Shown: one piece after another, positions 1 through 11,860 of the stretch
Layout of the letters: every line of letters begins with the position of its first letter
Position numbering within the stretch: the stretch's first letter is position 1
DNA from: Anaspis maculata
Lineage: Eukaryota > Arthropoda > Insecta > Coleoptera > Scraptiidae
DNA length: 64,000 bases
Assembly: GCA_949128115.1 (NCBI GenBank)
Contig: OX421965.1
Span: 7,940,753 to 8,004,752, forward strand
Direction of reading: 5' to 3'
Position numbers and translations under genes: made by a program
Notes under the pieces: generated by a model
Database searches by the model: none
Seen by the model: only the letters and a program-made list of their open reading frames with translations
What the model was told of the DNA's origin: nothing

Positions 1-25
1 TGCCCATGAGGCGTATTCGCTTGTT
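1..25 (+). mobile_element. End of a Helentron-like (HINE) dispersed element, cut by window edge
   Basis: This 25-bp end (TGCCCATGAGGCGTATTCGC and 5 more bases) recurs inverted at 3374-3398 and direct, with one change, near 36050-36075. In both other places it is preceded by CCTCATGCCCATGAGG, a short perfect hairpin, and by GTGCGCTA. A hairpin near one end, GCGCAC subterminal repeats and an internal microsatellite are the hallmarks of Helentron-associated elements (DINE/HINE). The family call is inference; the shared end is seen directly. Confidence 0.5.
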
Positions 26-880
26 ATAGCTAGTAGGTACGCTTCTCAGTTGTTCCAGCTGACGGGGAGCCCGCATCTTCATCTACAAGAAGGCCAGAAT
101 GTTGTTAGCTAGAGTAGATGATTTGGAGCCTTTGTTCAATTAGACCTCCAATATTTGTTGTAAAGAAAAATTAGACGAGACACCTCCAACACCACGTTGT
201 ATTTAACAAGCAGAAGATGTCCTGAAGAAGACGAGTCAAACCGTTTCAAAATCTAGTGATTATTGCTTGATTGAAGAAGAGAATTGAAGCGTTGATTATC
301 AGAAAATTTATTGAGTAATATAATATTCCAAATGATTTGTAAAGGTGATCCTTTAAAAATAAAATAACAAGTAACTGAAGATCTAGTCAGTATACTATTT
401 GAGATAAGCTCGACGCTTGAGCTCACTCAAGATAACTTGTTTAATTTTATACAATTTTATTCCAAGCTTCGGCTAATTTACCTGTTGATTATGTAACTTG
501 CTGTTAAATTTCTTTTGAGATTTGTTTCAAGATCCGCGATTTAAATTGCCTGTATCAGGAAGATAAAGAATCAAAGCCGGGTTGAAATTGGAATCTAGCT
601 TCCGTCAAAGGGTTGAAATCCATACAAAATTGGAACAGGCTTTTCTTTCAGCTAATTAGAGGCCACTCGCTGTGTGTGGCGGTCCAAGTTGATGATGTTA
701 TTAATGTTAAATTCCTTTTAATGTAATACATACGCAAAAAGTTAACGTTTCCTAGAAATCAGTGATCTTATTTCTGAAATTCAAACAAACATTACAGTTC
801 CTGGGGTAATAATCTTGCAATTGATGCGCCATAAAGAAAACATCCAAAATTGAATGAAAGAAACCAAAATACGCACACGC
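26..880. other. AT-rich stretch, nothing recognised
   Basis: I see no open frame with family motifs, no RNA gene and no clear repeat boundary here. The stretch leads into the dispersed repeat that begins near 881. Confidence 0.4.
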
Positions 881-1037
881 CCGTAGTGAGTCGTACAGCT
901 TTTCAATTGCGCCGAGCCCGAGGCCGAGCCGTAGCTTTGCGGTCGTTTTCAAAAATTAATAACTGATAATTCGGGGCTCGGGGGTCGTATCGAAGTGGAG
1001 ATTTTTTTTAAAGAAAGTTAAAATTCTTTTCTAAATA

Positions 1038-2456
1038 TACTGCCTTCCAAAAAAAGTGCAACACCATGAAGCCGTGGATCAATTTTATTCAAATTTTCGC
1101 AAAACATGTGTTTTAACAATAGAAACAAACGATTAGATTCTGGAAATCGTAATACAAGGAACTTCAGAAAAAATTAATAATGTGTCGCTCCTCCACGATT
1201 TGCCCGACACTCATTAACCCTACGAGGCATGCTTTCAATCAAGTGGTCGATTGCCGCTTGTGACAAGCCATCCCATGCCTCTTGCAAGGCCATACGGAGA
1301 TCTTCCAAGTTGTTGGGAGGATGGCGTAATTACCCCACCTTTCTTCCCATCATATCCCACACGTGTTCGATGGGCGACAAATCAGGAGAGCAAGCAGGCC
1401 ATGGAAGCACGTCAACGTGTGCATCTTCCAGGAACTGCATTGAAGCTCTTGCCGTATGAGGACGTGCATTGTCTTGCTGGAAAATAGGGTTGTTGAGCCC
1501 CTGAAGGTATGGAAGGCAAACGGGTTCCAGCACACTCGCGATGTAAGATGCAGCTGTCATAGTGCCCTCAATGAACACCAATGGTGACCTGCTTCCATGG
1601 CATATTGCTCCTCAAACCATCAATCCGGGTGTACGGGCAGTGTGTCGCTCGGCAAAAAATTCGGGATTATGCCGTTCCCCACGAAAGCGCCTCACCCTCC
1701 CCCAGCCGTCATGAGCCCAAAGACAAAAGCGGGACTCGTCACTGAAGACCACCCGATGCCATTCTTGGACCCAGTTTCTGCGCTCATTGCACCACTCCAA
1801 TCTTCTGGCCCGGTGAACAGGAGTGAGGGGAAGGGTTAACAGCCGACGATAAGAACTTAGCCCAAAAGACCTAATTCTTCTATAGACCGTGCTCATTGAG
1901 ATTGGGCGTCCTATAGCTGCAACCCACTCGTTTCCGACTGCTCGGGTTGTCGTAAATCGGTCTCTTACAGCCGCTACTCGAAGACGTTGATCTTGACGTA
2001 CCGTGGAGGCTCTACGACGACCAGATCCATTCCGTCGCCGATAATTGGCCTCCTCGTTCCATCTCCGTCACCATCTGATCACAGTCGAAGCATTGCAACC
2101 AACAAGTCTCGCAATTCTTCGATACGAAATCCCCTCATTTTTTAAGCCAATAATCTGTCCCTTCTGGAACTCGGTTAAATGATGGTACTGCCGAGGTTGA
2201 CGGGCTCTTGGCATTTCAGGACTCTTGGGGTTCACTATTAAAACTTATTGCAAAAAATGTGGTTTGTAACAACCAGGAAAAACGAAAAACAATTTCTTGT
2301 GTTTTACGGTTACCAAGGGGAAAAACAAAACAACTACAGCGCCTAGATATCCAGAATGTTGATCATTTGTTAGTGTAGATGAAATACTTGTTTTGTGAAA
2401 ATTTGATCAAAATCAGCCAACGGCATCGAGGTGTTGCACTTTTTTGGAAGGCAGTA
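1038..2456 (-). mobile_element. Tc1-family DNA transposon with TA duplication
   Basis: The inverted repeats are CTGCCTTCCAAAAAAAGTGC at 1040 and the complementary GTTGCACTTTTTTGGAAGGC up to 2454. TA flanks both ends (1038-1039 and 2455-2456), the standard Tc1/mariner target duplication. The element is 1415 bp and carries one transposase frame on the minus strand. The uninterrupted target is visible in copy B near 6400, where CTAAATATA continues straight into the repeat. Confidence 0.92.
1174..2214 (-). pseudogene. Tc1 transposase, DD34E type, inactivated by three stop codons
   Basis: The frame runs 347 codons from ATG at 2214 to TAA at 1176, the normal length for a Tc1 transposase, with no frameshift. 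It starts MPRARQPRQYHH and has an N-terminal helix-turn-helix region (GISYRRIARLVGCNASTVIRW). The catalytic triad is present: D in FSDESRF, D in QQDNARPHTA and E in SPIEHVWD, with 34 residues between the last two (DD34E). Three in-frame stops break it: TGA at 2068-2070 (codon 49), TGA at 1612-1614 (codon 201) and TAA at 1330-1332 (codon 295). The first two most likely replace tryptophan. The copy is therefore dead but not old, since no indels have accumulated. Confidence 0.93.
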
Positions 2457-3373
2457 TACAACCCCGCACATGTGTATTTCCATAAGGATACGTATTTCTC
2501 CGCATGTCCTAATCTCTTACATTTAAATGTGAAATTCAGCAATAATTTTGCGATGCCGTCGTACACTCAAATGTTATTATTGTAATTGTTTATCGTTATT
2601 TCGGCAAGCTTTTTTTTGGTTCGTGTACCAAGATCATGTGTTACTCATATTTGAGTTGAAATTTTCTTGTCAAGCATTCCATCCCGTTCAGAGAAGAAGA
2701 TTCCAAGCCCCAGCAAACAACGAATAATCATTTGCGGCCAGGCCGCAGCTTCGGAGTCATTTTCAAAAATTCATAAGTACTGACTCGTACCTCGCACCGA
2801 TGTGGAATTCTTGTTGAAATGAAGTTCAAATCCTCCTTCAAATATAACTCCTCGAATGTATTATTGTAAAATAAAAAGAACGGGTACTTGATCCCATGTG
2901 ATAACTTTCGAGATCAGGCCGGCTGCGGCTTCTGAAATGCAGCATTCAACGGCAATGCCGCGTCACACTAATTTGTTATTATTGTAATTGTTTATCATTA
3001 TTTCGTCGAGATTTTTCTTGGTTCGGGATACAAGGTCATGAGCTACCCTTTGGAGTGAATTTATTTTGCAAAAACCTTTTCGTCTAGGATTAGATGCTGT
3101 GACGGACGGACGGACGGACGGACAAAGCGAGGACAAAAGCGCCTTCCCGTTTGGAGAAGTGCGCTAAAAAGGGGTAAGCATTAATTTCTTTGCTATCATG
3201 AGCCAATTAATTTAATGGGGTAGGTTGTATCATTACAGTACCTATAAAGCTCAGTAACATGTTGAGCGCCACATTCCGAGCTTCTCGAGGCCACAACGGC
3301 CGAAGCTCACACCGTATTCTTAGGACTTTTAGTATGTTAAACTACATAATTATGCTTAACTGAGCTTATATAC

Positions 3374-3960
3374 AACAAGCGAATACGCCTCATGGGCATG
3401 AGGCTCAGTAGCGCACTTCCTTTTTGGAGGATTAGTGAACGCAAGATGTTAAGTAATTAGGGTTCTACCGTCTTGGGCAAAAAATTCCAATATGGCGGCC
3501 AAAATATCGACAGAATCATGAAATTCGGCTTGAAAATCAGAATGATTGTACTAGACAAGGGTAAGTTCCAAGTTTCATGAAAATCGTTCCACTAATAAGA
3601 GATTTCAATATGGCGGCCAAGATGGCGGCAGAATTATGAAACTCAGCTTGAAAATAGGAATGATCGTACGAGACAAGCGTAACTCTCAAGTTTCATGAAA
3701 ATCCTCCCACTTATAAGAGATTTCAATATGGCGGCCAAGATGGTGGGGCAATCATGAAATGTGGCTTGAAAATAAGAATGATCGTACTAGACAAGGGTAA
3801 GTTTCAAGTTTCATGACAATCGTTCCACTAATAAGAAATTTCAATATGGCAGCCAAGATGGCGGCCGAATTATGAAAGCCATTCTGCCCATTTGGTCCTT
3901 GAGAACCTAAGCTATCCACCGGATAAAGTTCAATCTTCAAGGTCTGTAGCTTTAAACTGC
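3374..3960 (-). mobile_element. HINE-like element, hairpin end plus 118-bp array, interrupted by a foldback
   Basis: The element begins with the end sequence shared with 1-25, then the hairpin CATGGGCATG and the subterminal GTAGCGCACTTCC. After the 118-bp tandem array it is cut by the foldback that starts at about 3952. Sequence resuming at 5806 and ending in a CAGA microsatellite is probably its other half. The complete counterpart lies at 35129-36080 in the opposite orientation. Confidence 0.5.
3489..3880. repeat. 118-bp tandem repeat, a little over three units
   Basis: Units start at 3489, 3607, 3725 and 3843 with AATATGGCGGCCAA, an exact 118-bp spacing. Each carries GGCGGCCAAGATGGCGG-type sequence, which matches the YY1/Pleiohomeotic binding consensus (AANATGGCGGC). 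The related array at 35700-35990 is its reverse complement with spacings of 117 and 120 bp. Confidence 0.85.
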
Positions 3961-5805
3961 TCGTCAAAAGTTAAGCATAGACCAAAATTTGCTCCAATTT
4001 CAAGTAAGGATTTCTTCGGAAAAAGATATCTGATTTGAAAAAAATGTATGGTGCTTGGTAGAGCCTTTCTTCAGCTACAAGACGCTATGTCGATTTACGT
4101 CACCATTGACTTTGTCCATGATATACAGGATGCCAAAGAAGGAGTGTCAAAAGTGTTAATTTTTGAAGTCGTGGAACTTTTTTAGAAAAAATTCCGGATT
4201 TTTTTTCTCTTGTGCTTTAGAAAGCGTATATCAATATCTCGAAACGCTTTTTGATTTTTGATCGTATTTTGTTTTTTCAAAGAGTTCTTGATTTTTTTGT
4301 GAAATTTAGATTTTTTGATGCAGAAAAATCGCTAGAGCAGTTGCTTTTTCTTGAAAATTCACAGAAACGTACACAGTTGCTGGATGAATTATACCATGAG
4401 AAAATTGACCTCATGGACCTCCAGAAGAGGTCATCCCCTGGACCTCTTCAGGGGAGATGCCCAATGAAGCATGCTGCTACATCATTTTGACACTTATTGA
4501 ACCCAGCCTGGATAAAATTGCAAGACTTGTAACCATACGTTGCATCAAAATTACCATGGTTACCAATTAGTCCCATCATGGGTGATTTTGTTACTGCCCA
4601 AGTCATTGAAAATTTTCAGAAGTGATATCTCCTAGACGAGTAGAGATAGAGCCATAATTCTTTTTTTGATTTTAATCGGACACATTATTGGTCATTCAAG
4701 CATGATGTGCAAATTTTTCACGTTCATACTTTTTCAGTGGTGGTGGGAAATTTTGACGTTTGTCATGTCAGAATTTTTTTTTTGTGCTTGTCATCATTGA
4801 AATGTCACCATGAATGTAATCTACCACTCTATATCAGTAGTGAAAACAAAAGACCTACAAAGGTTTTCTCAGTAAACCTGGACTTTGAGGAAGAAAAACA
4901 CCGAACGCAAACTTGAAATTCATCAGCTGAAACTGACAGTATACATTTATGTTGACATCTCAATGATGACAAGTACAAGGAAAAAGTTTTGACATGACAA
5001 ACGTCAAAATTACCCCTTACCACTGAAAAAGTATGAACGTGAAAAATTTGCACATCATGCTCGAATGACCAATCATGTGTCCGATTGAAATCAAAAAAAG
5101 AATTATGGCTCTATCTCTACTCGTCTAGGAGATATCATTTTTGAAAATATCCAGTAACTTGGGCAGTAACAAAATCACCCATGATGGGACTAATTGGTAA
5201 CCATGGTAATTTTGATGCAACGTATGGTTACAAGTCTTGCATTTTCATCCATGCTCGGTTCAATAAGTGTCAAAGTGATGTCGCAGCATGCTTCATTGGG
5301 CATCTCCCCTGAAGAGGTCCAGAGGATGACCTCTTCTGAAGGTCCATGAGGTCAATTTTCTCATGGTATAATTCATCCAGCAACTGTGTACGTTTCTGTG
5401 AATTTTCAAGAAAAAGCAACTGCTCTAGCAAATTCTGCATCAAAAAATCTAAATTTCACAAAAAAATCAAGAACTCTTTGAAAAAACAAAATACGATCAA
5501 AAGTCAAAAACCGTTCCGAGATATCGATATTCGCTTTCTAAGACCGAAGAGAAAAAGAATCCAAAATTTTTCAGAAAAAAGTTCCACGACTTCAAAAATT
5601 AACACTTTTGACACTCCTTCTTTGGCATCCTGTATATCATGGACAAAGTCAATGGTGCCGTAAGTCGACATAGCCTCTTGCAGCTGAAGAAAAGTTCTAC
5701 CAGCCACCATAAACTTTTTTCAAATCGGATATTTTTCCCCCAATATATCCATGCTTGAAATGGGAGCAAAATTTGCTCTATGCTTAACTTTTGACGAGCA
5801 GTTTA
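3952..5805. repeat. 1.85-kb foldback (inverted repeat) element
   Basis: The arms begin AAACTGCTCGTCAAAAGTTA at about 3955 and end with the complementary CTTTTGACGAGCAGTTT at about 5803. Each arm is about 870 bp, and the loop of roughly 100 bp is near 4830-4930. The arms can be matched throughout, for example GACCTCTTCAGGGGAGATGC on both sides. No protein-coding remnant is recognised. It sits inside the HINE-like element above. Confidence 0.85.
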
Positions 5806-6006
5806 GTTCCCGAGAAGAAGTTCAACTTCATCGAAGTGCACAGGAGATCTCTGTTTTTTGAGAATAATGATAACGATGTATGGATAACAAAAATAGTGCC
5901 CATTGGCCACCCTTGGGGACATCAGCTAATAATCGGAAAAAAGTTCCAAGACTCTTGTTTCAATTCTCGAGAAGGAGTACAGCGTCTTAATTTCTGCACG
6001 GACTCG

Positions 6007-6037
<31 letters not shown>

Positions 6038-6060
6038 CGGCCACATAAGCGTCATTCTGT
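5806..6060. repeat. Continuation of interrupted element with CAGA microsatellite
   Basis: This is the sequence to the right of the foldback. It ends in a GACA/CAGA microsatellite at about 6006-6034 and then CCGGCCACATAAGCG. The order (unique block, tetranucleotide run, short end) parallels other HINE-like copies here, but the terminal GCGCAC motif is not clear. From 6061 to 6289 nothing is recognised. Confidence 0.35.
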
Positions 6061-6289
6061 TACCTTTATAAAAAAATGTTCTCCAACTGATTTCGACCTC
6101 CTGAACACGAATATCGGGTTCAGTTTTGAATTGGAACATTTCTTTTTTATCGAAAAACCGAAAAATGGTAGCCTGTCACATGATTTTTAGTGATACCTAC
6201 CTACTTTTTTTTGTTATTGAGCGAACATGCTTCGTAATTTGAGTGCCATTATCCTTTAGGTACCTGGTATTGGCTATTTCAAAATGGTC

Positions 6290-7164
6290 GTGTAATATGC
6301 GCCAAGCCGTGGCTTTGCGGTCGTTTTCAAAAATTGATAACAATTGACCCGACGGTCGGATCGAAGTGGGGTTTATGTCAAAAGAAAGTCAAATTGTTCT
6401 CTAAATATAATGCCGTACATGCAGTGATGTATTTCATTAAGAAATTGTAGTTGCCTGCATATCGCAACTTTCTACATCTTGCCGCGAATGCCAGCAGGCC
6501 AGCACTTGATCGGCGAAGCCGCCCTACACCAAAATGTTATTTTTGTAATTGTTCATGATTATTTCGGCAAAATTTTTCTTGATTCGCGTACCAAGGCCAT
6601 GAGCTACCCATTCGAGTTGGAATATTTTCTGTATTGAATTTCGTTTTGTTCGGAGGAAAGGATATCAAGCACCAGCAAGCAACGAATAAATCATTTGCGG
6701 CCGAGCCGTAGTTTCGGAGTCATTTTCAAAAATTAATAACTATTGGCCCGCACCTCGCACCGATGTGAAATTTTCATCAAAATAAAGTTCAAATCATCCT
6801 CTAAATATAACTCCGCATATGTATTATGGTAAAATGATAAGATCGGGTACTTCCTCGCATGTGATAACTTTCGAGATCAGGCCGGCTTCTGAAATGCAGC
6901 ATTCAACGGCGATGCCGCGTCACACTAAATTGTTATTATTGTCATCGTTTATTATTATTTCGTCGAGATTTTTCTTGGTTCGGGATACAAGGTCATGAGC
7001 TACCCAATGGAGTAAAAATTTTTCGTAAAAACCTTTTCGTCTAGGACTAGATGCTGTGACGGACGGACGGACGGTCGGACGGACGGACGGACGGACGGTC
7101 GGACGGACGGACAAAGCGAGGACAAAAGCGCATTCCCGTTTGGAGAAGTGCGCTAAAAATCCGG
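6290..7164 (-). repeat. Dispersed repeat copy B (uninterrupted)
   Basis: This is the same family as 881-3172 but without the Tc1 insertion. Its microsatellite (GGAC with GGTC variants, 7058-7112) and its terminal TTCCCGTTTGGAGAAGTGCGCTA match copy A. The region around 6395-6420 is the empty site that proves the Tc1 insertion. The open frame across the microsatellite (SVRPTVRPSV repeats) is an artefact of the tetranucleotide run. Confidence 0.7.
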
Positions 7165-7297
7165 CCGGGTTTAATTTTTGTTCGCTATTTGCGATTTTAA
7201 CAGCTAAAACTCGAGCTAAAAGTCCTGGACTATTGAGTGGAACCGGCCATTTTCGACGCTTAAAATCGACGACACGACTGGGTATGTAATAATTCGA

Positions 7298-7303
7298 TTT
7301 ATT
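7298..7303 (-). terminator. Polyadenylation signal of the Ly6 gene
   Basis: AATAAA on the minus strand, about 137 bp beyond the Ly6 stop codon. It is the first canonical signal in that direction and gives a short 3' untranslated region. Confidence 0.6.
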
Positions 7304-7439
7304 GTGTATCATTGATGAAACTTTTGTCTTACTTAAAAAAAAAATACTCGAAGGATAGCTGATGGATAGAGGAAAAGATTCGCGTCGAAGGGGAAAAAGT
7401 GTCTCTGGATGTTGTCTCTGGCTGTACAGATGACATGAT

Positions 7440-9613
7440 TCACGTAAGCAGCATCGTAACTGGTAAAATAAGGAGAGTCCCCGAAAGAGAAAATTTCAGT
7501 TGAGCCATTTTGGCGGTTCCGTCGTTGCACAAGTGCGTGTCGCAGAACCTGCACCAGTATTGCTCGCTTTCAGACTGTTCCTCTATAATGGCGCATATGT
7601 TACGGACTTGAGGAAAGAAGCAGCGTTTTAGGAGTCCTGAAACAAAATTTTGATTGAATCGATAAATCAACGGTATTTGCGATTGAAACTAGTTTTTCCC
7701 GCCAGAGGTAGGGTGTCCCTTATATTGTCAAAATTTCGATTTTTTTCCCAAGTCACTCCGAAGTTTTCTCATTCGTTTCCATTTCCAAAAAAGAGTTTTT
7801 ATGCAAAATTTCAACTTCACCAGTTGGTTTTTCACCCTGCCACAAGATATTTCAAATTTTGTTCAAAATCAGGTAATGCGATCAACAATTTTTTTTATAA
7901 CAAGGTCATTATACTGAAAAATTGTTATAATTGTTGAATAATCAAGGTAGATAGGGTGTGTACTGATATAAAAGAATAAGATCATGGGAAAAAATATCAT
8001 TGTGAGACTTGAAAAAAATATTACAAGTATAAGCATTAAACTTACAATGTGCTTTTTCATAGAGCTTCTTTAGTACAGTGAATTTCTCGACGAGAGACCT
8101 GGGATACTGATAGGTTTTGAAAGTTCAAGGATATGTGCAGAATTGAATTCCCTATAACATAAACAGATCGCCATGAATTGCACTGCAGAGGTTTGAGTTA
8201 TTCAAGGAGGAAAATAACATTTCGGCAGGATTCATACTCTATATTTTGAACGAGAACTGCTATCCCCTCCTCTCAAATAACTCAAAACTCTGCAATGTAA
8301 TTCATGGCGATTTTATTTATGTTATAGGGAATTCAATTCTGCCCAGATCCTCGAACTTTTGAAGATAAGTTACAATTTTTTTCGATAGTTTGAGCTATTT
8401 TCATTTAAAGGTGCATGCAGTGCTCTGGTCATTGGTGGACGCCGCGCCAGGCCAGCTCAGTTTCAAATCAATTTTTAATCTCGAAAAACAAAATTATTAT
8501 ACATTGAGCGGATGATTTTCGTATAACAGTAGCCTCTAACAGTGAAAAAAAAAACAATTGTCAGAAGAAAGCAAATTTCTTCAAGTTGACCAGTTGAAAA
8601 CTTGTTTTCATCTAAATTTACACATCTGATTCGAGTTCAGGAGATTGAGTTCAGTCGGAAAAGATATCAAACTTGTCATGATCGGTTCTATATGGCTAGG
8701 AAAACAAAAAGAACCACCTAGCCGAGCTTACCCCCTCCCCCACCACACCCCTTCAACAATGATCGACATTTTCTGTGCCGAAAAGGTACCAATGGGATAT
8801 GATGGATCTAATTACGGCGTAATTGCTTCCAATCGATTGACAGGTTACATCCCTTCCATTTTATGTTGAGATTTTCTAAACCTTGTGGTCTTGCTTGAAA
8901 CCCACAAAGATATAGGGTGTGTACGCAGGCCAGAACTAATAGTAATTGTCTTTGACTTGTGAAAGGGACGTTAGAATACACAGCCCACTTTGTCTGTGAC
9001 TTGTTAAAATGACGTTTGAATGCATAGCCTACTAACATAAAACAGAAAAGTATGAAATGAAGACCAACACTCATTTATGAATACTCATGCTACCAAGCAA
9101 CTTTCCAACGACATTCGAGACCTTGTGGCAGGGTGAAAACTCAACGTATCGAGTTCAAATTTTGCAGTGATGCTTTAAAATTCAGAAGAATCAAAATAAA
9201 AGAAGTTCACGTGGTCTATGAAAATGTTCACTTTTAAGGTACACCCTAGCCAGAGGCGGATGTTGCAGTGACTGGTTGTGTTGTCTTGTGTGGTCTGTGA
9301 GACAACATTATTTTCTTCTGTTGCAAAAAAAACGAATTTGTTCGCAAGAATGACTACGTATGAGTAATAGAGGCGCCCACTATACCTACCTAATTAGTGT
9401 ATGCTTACCGTGATAGAGGGGTAAGTTCAAAGTAACGCATTGTGTGACGCCTGGAAAACAGGGGATTGTCCGTGCTATGATACAGGATTCTTCGCAAGCG
9501 TAACAGCTAAGTGTACTATGCTTCACTGGCTTAGGGCAGTGGCACCCAGGACACCACACGCTTAGCAGAATGACCATGTGAAACAGAAGGTTTCTTTCTA
9601 GAATCAGAATCAT
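7440..9613 (-). CDS. Ly6/uPAR (three-finger) GPI-anchored protein, two exons
   Basis: Exon 1 is 9613-9409 and exon 2 is 7636-7440, joined across a 1772-bp intron with donor GTAAGC and acceptor TTTTGTTTCAG in matching phase 1. The product is 133 residues. Residues 1-24 form a signal peptide; an in-frame TAG two codons before the ATG fixes the start. Ten cysteines at 37, 40, 44, 52, 59, 74, 83, 97, 100 and 105 follow the full Ly6 pattern, opening with LSCYAC and closing with CDTHLCN. Residues 115-133 are a hydrophobic tail, as for a GPI anchor. Insect relatives (quiver/sleepless, boudin and similar) are small cell-surface proteins that modulate ion channels, receptors or junctions; which role applies here cannot be told. 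The gene looks intact. Confidence 0.87.
7690..9262. repeat. Ly6 intron: inverted repeat pair and inner 255-bp foldback
   Basis: Diverged inverted copies lie at 7694-7865 and 9110-9262 (CGCCAGAGGTAGGGTGT against ACACCCTAGCCAGAGGCG, CTTGTGGCAGGGTGAAAA). Inside them, 8118-8372 is a tight foldback with arms of about 90 bp (GAATTGAATTCCCTATAAC and CATGAATTGCACTGCAGAG mirrored at 8300-8360). The intron is therefore mostly mobile-element DNA. Confidence 0.7.
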
Positions 9614-9721
9614 GGTCTAAAATAAACAGCCGCAGTTTTTTATGACACTTCAACTGACACAAATTCTAGGACACCCGAGGTAAACTTGATGCAAACCAGC
9701 TGTAGGTGGCACTTCAAGGTA

Positions 9722-9862
9722 GGTGCTTTCCATGCGTGTTCTGACTCCTAGGTTCTGACCCGGTTCTGTGCCGTTCATTGGATCACCTAAAATTGTGTGC
9801 CATATGATGGAACATGTGCTGTCTGGTGGTATTTGTACCGTCTAGGTGGAGGTGGAAAGCAC
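9722..9862. mobile_element. Short inverted-repeat element (MITE), empty-site reference
   Basis: The ends are GTGCTTTCCA and TGGAAAGCAC. It matches 29768-30914 over GCCGTTCATTGGATCACCTA and GTCTGGTGGTATTTGTA. This copy reads straight through GGTATTTGTACCGTCTAGG, whereas the other copy is split at that TA by a pogo-like element, so this is the empty site. Confidence 0.75.
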
Positions 9863-9924
9863 ACAAAGTTTACTGAAATAAGTCCCTATCGACCAATAAT
9901 AACATGTTTATCACCAAACATTTT

Positions 9925-10140
9925 CAGGGGCATAGATAATAGGCGGTGCTACCAATTTCTCTCACGTACTTTTTACCCCTCTATTATTATTTTTTTTAAT
10001 TTTTTTAATATTTTTGGATTTCGCGTTCAATTTAGAAGAAAAAGTTATTCTTGTAAAATTATGATTGGAGGTTTGGTTCTCGAGATATTTGCATTCGAAT
10101 TCTTGAGAAACATGTCAAAAACACCATTTTCTAGAGTATA
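9925..10140. repeat. Half copy of the 44-kb foldback family
   Basis: TTTAGAAGAAAAAGTTATTC and the following bases match one arm of the 43949-44995 foldback (near 44300). Only one arm is present here. Confidence 0.6.
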
Positions 10141-11856
10141 AAAATTAAAATCCAAAAAGAATCATGATTTCTCCATTGAAATAGAATTATTAGGGGCTTT
10201 AAGTTAGGACACCAATATTCCAGATAAAGAACAAAAAGTTTCCAGGAAATTGAATTTTTATTCCTTTGCCGGTACCGCCAAAGTACCGCAGAATTTTTTC
10301 CGTCACTGAATTCACTGTTTTCTTGTTAAATGCTGATAGCCAAAGTTATAACCACAACGTTCTAGCGAGAAATGTCAGATGTCAAAAGAAAGAAAGTATC
10401 TGTCAATCTATCAGTACGGATCTCAAATTGAATATGTAGATGTTTCGTTGGTTTAGAAACACACTCCAAAACTTTAGTTTAAATATGTTTCAAAAATATA
10501 ACCTCAATTTCTTATTTTTTTAAATGTCTAAAATGCAACTGTCACAAAAAGATCATATCATCATTGTTGAACTTTTGATCTGGAAAATTCGAAAGCCGTT
10601 TTGAGACAAGACATCAGGCTTCATGATTATATCGTTAGAATTCAAAAAAAAAATTGTTCACAAAAATGGGGATCTATTGAACAAAGCACAATTTTGCAAT
10701 GCTCTAAATTCCACCTTGTAACGAATGTAATTGAAATAAATCAAGAAATCTCGCCAACCGAGTAGATTGCTGGAAGATGTATCTTCACAAATGTGGAAAA
10801 AAAATTGGGAATCGGTTGAGACAATTCAAAGTTATATCGTTTTGGATAAAGGCAAAATTTTCGATACCGACATTTCAAATGTTGAGCAGTTTACTTTAAT
10901 GCAAAGAAAATTTGAATTTAATGGGATCGAATATTTTTCCAGTTTTTATCAAAACATTGCATTTGTACCTACCTATCGATTACCTATATCCCAAGAACTG
11001 AGCCAAGAACCTGAGTAAATAAAACTGAAATACTAAATTATTCACAAGGATGGTGCACTCGCGTAATAACTAGGTAACGAGCTGGACTTCTGTTTCTTAT
11101 TGCAACTTGCCAGTGTTTCTCTTCTCTCGTATAGTCGCAAACGCATTTTTATTCGTCATACTCAATTTTTCCATCTCCACAACAGGCAGCTGATGACCTG
11201 AAGTATTCTGGTAATATGAATTTTTTTAGTCACAGTTCCATCTCATCATATTCAAGTACCAATAACTTCACATTGAGATTTTTTGTAGGTAGAAGTTGCA
11301 TAAGATATATTAATAGGTACCTATATGGTATACGTAAGATAATAAGACTAGAAATAGGAAACAGGCTCAAAAAGCCAAAAGGATGATGTATTAGTAGGTA
11401 GTGAGTAGTAACAAGCTCGAGTTCCTATTCAGCGAAATTAAAAGTAAAACTGGTGGACGCGGGTCATAGTACGTTGCGTTGCAAAGGAATTAGCAAGATA
11501 TAGCATTTTTCGTAACCGTTTCATAGACACATGACGCGCAAAGTAGTTAATAACTAATCAAAAATATTAGTTCTGCAGTAGTTAATGTTTCTAGCTTGAC
11601 ATTTGCCAAAGTAGTGTCAATTGGTAACTAATGAGCAAGAACAGAAATCAATATGGAAGTCTCACGGAATATGTGAAATGCTCACTACTGTATCAAACTA
11701 AAAAAAAAAGATGCCCTCGCCTAGATACAGCTGTGCGTTTTACGTGAATTCGTCTATCTATAAGAAGATATTTGAGCAATTGGAATAACAATACGAATAG
11801 ACCTTTCCAATTTTATCCGAGCCATTAGCAGCCATTTGGTTTGGGCGATGACTACC
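10141..11856. other. Intergenic AT-rich DNA, nothing recognised
   Basis: I see no coding region with family motifs. Around 10560-10630 a short segment (GATCTGGAAAATTCGAAAGC) resembles pieces near 50280 and 61700, probably old repeat fragments. Confidence 0.4.
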
Positions 11857-11860
11857 ATAT

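Larger units (their letters stand above)
881..3172 (-). repeat. Dispersed repeat copy A, interrupted by a Tc1 element
   Basis: This copy matches 6290-7164 (copy B) over most of its length, for example GAAATGCAGCATTCAACGGC and TCGTCGAGATTTTTCTTGG. It has an internal repeat of about 470 bp (GCGGTCGTTTTCAAAAATT against CGGAGTCATTTTCAAAAATT). It ends in a GGAC microsatellite at 3101-3123 followed by TTCCCGTTTGGAGAAGTGCGCTA, the reverse complement of the TTTTTAGCGCAC end seen at 35129. Copy B has no Tc1 insertion and so shows the empty target site. Confidence 0.7.

Noticed and set aside
5346..5710. Overlapping frames of 105 and 68 codons
   Set aside because: Lysine/serine-rich frames in the arm of a foldback, without domains.
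6920..7312. 130-codon minus-strand open frame
   Set aside because: Its middle is SVRPTVRPSV repeats encoded by the GGAC microsatellite; the flanks match a dispersed repeat.
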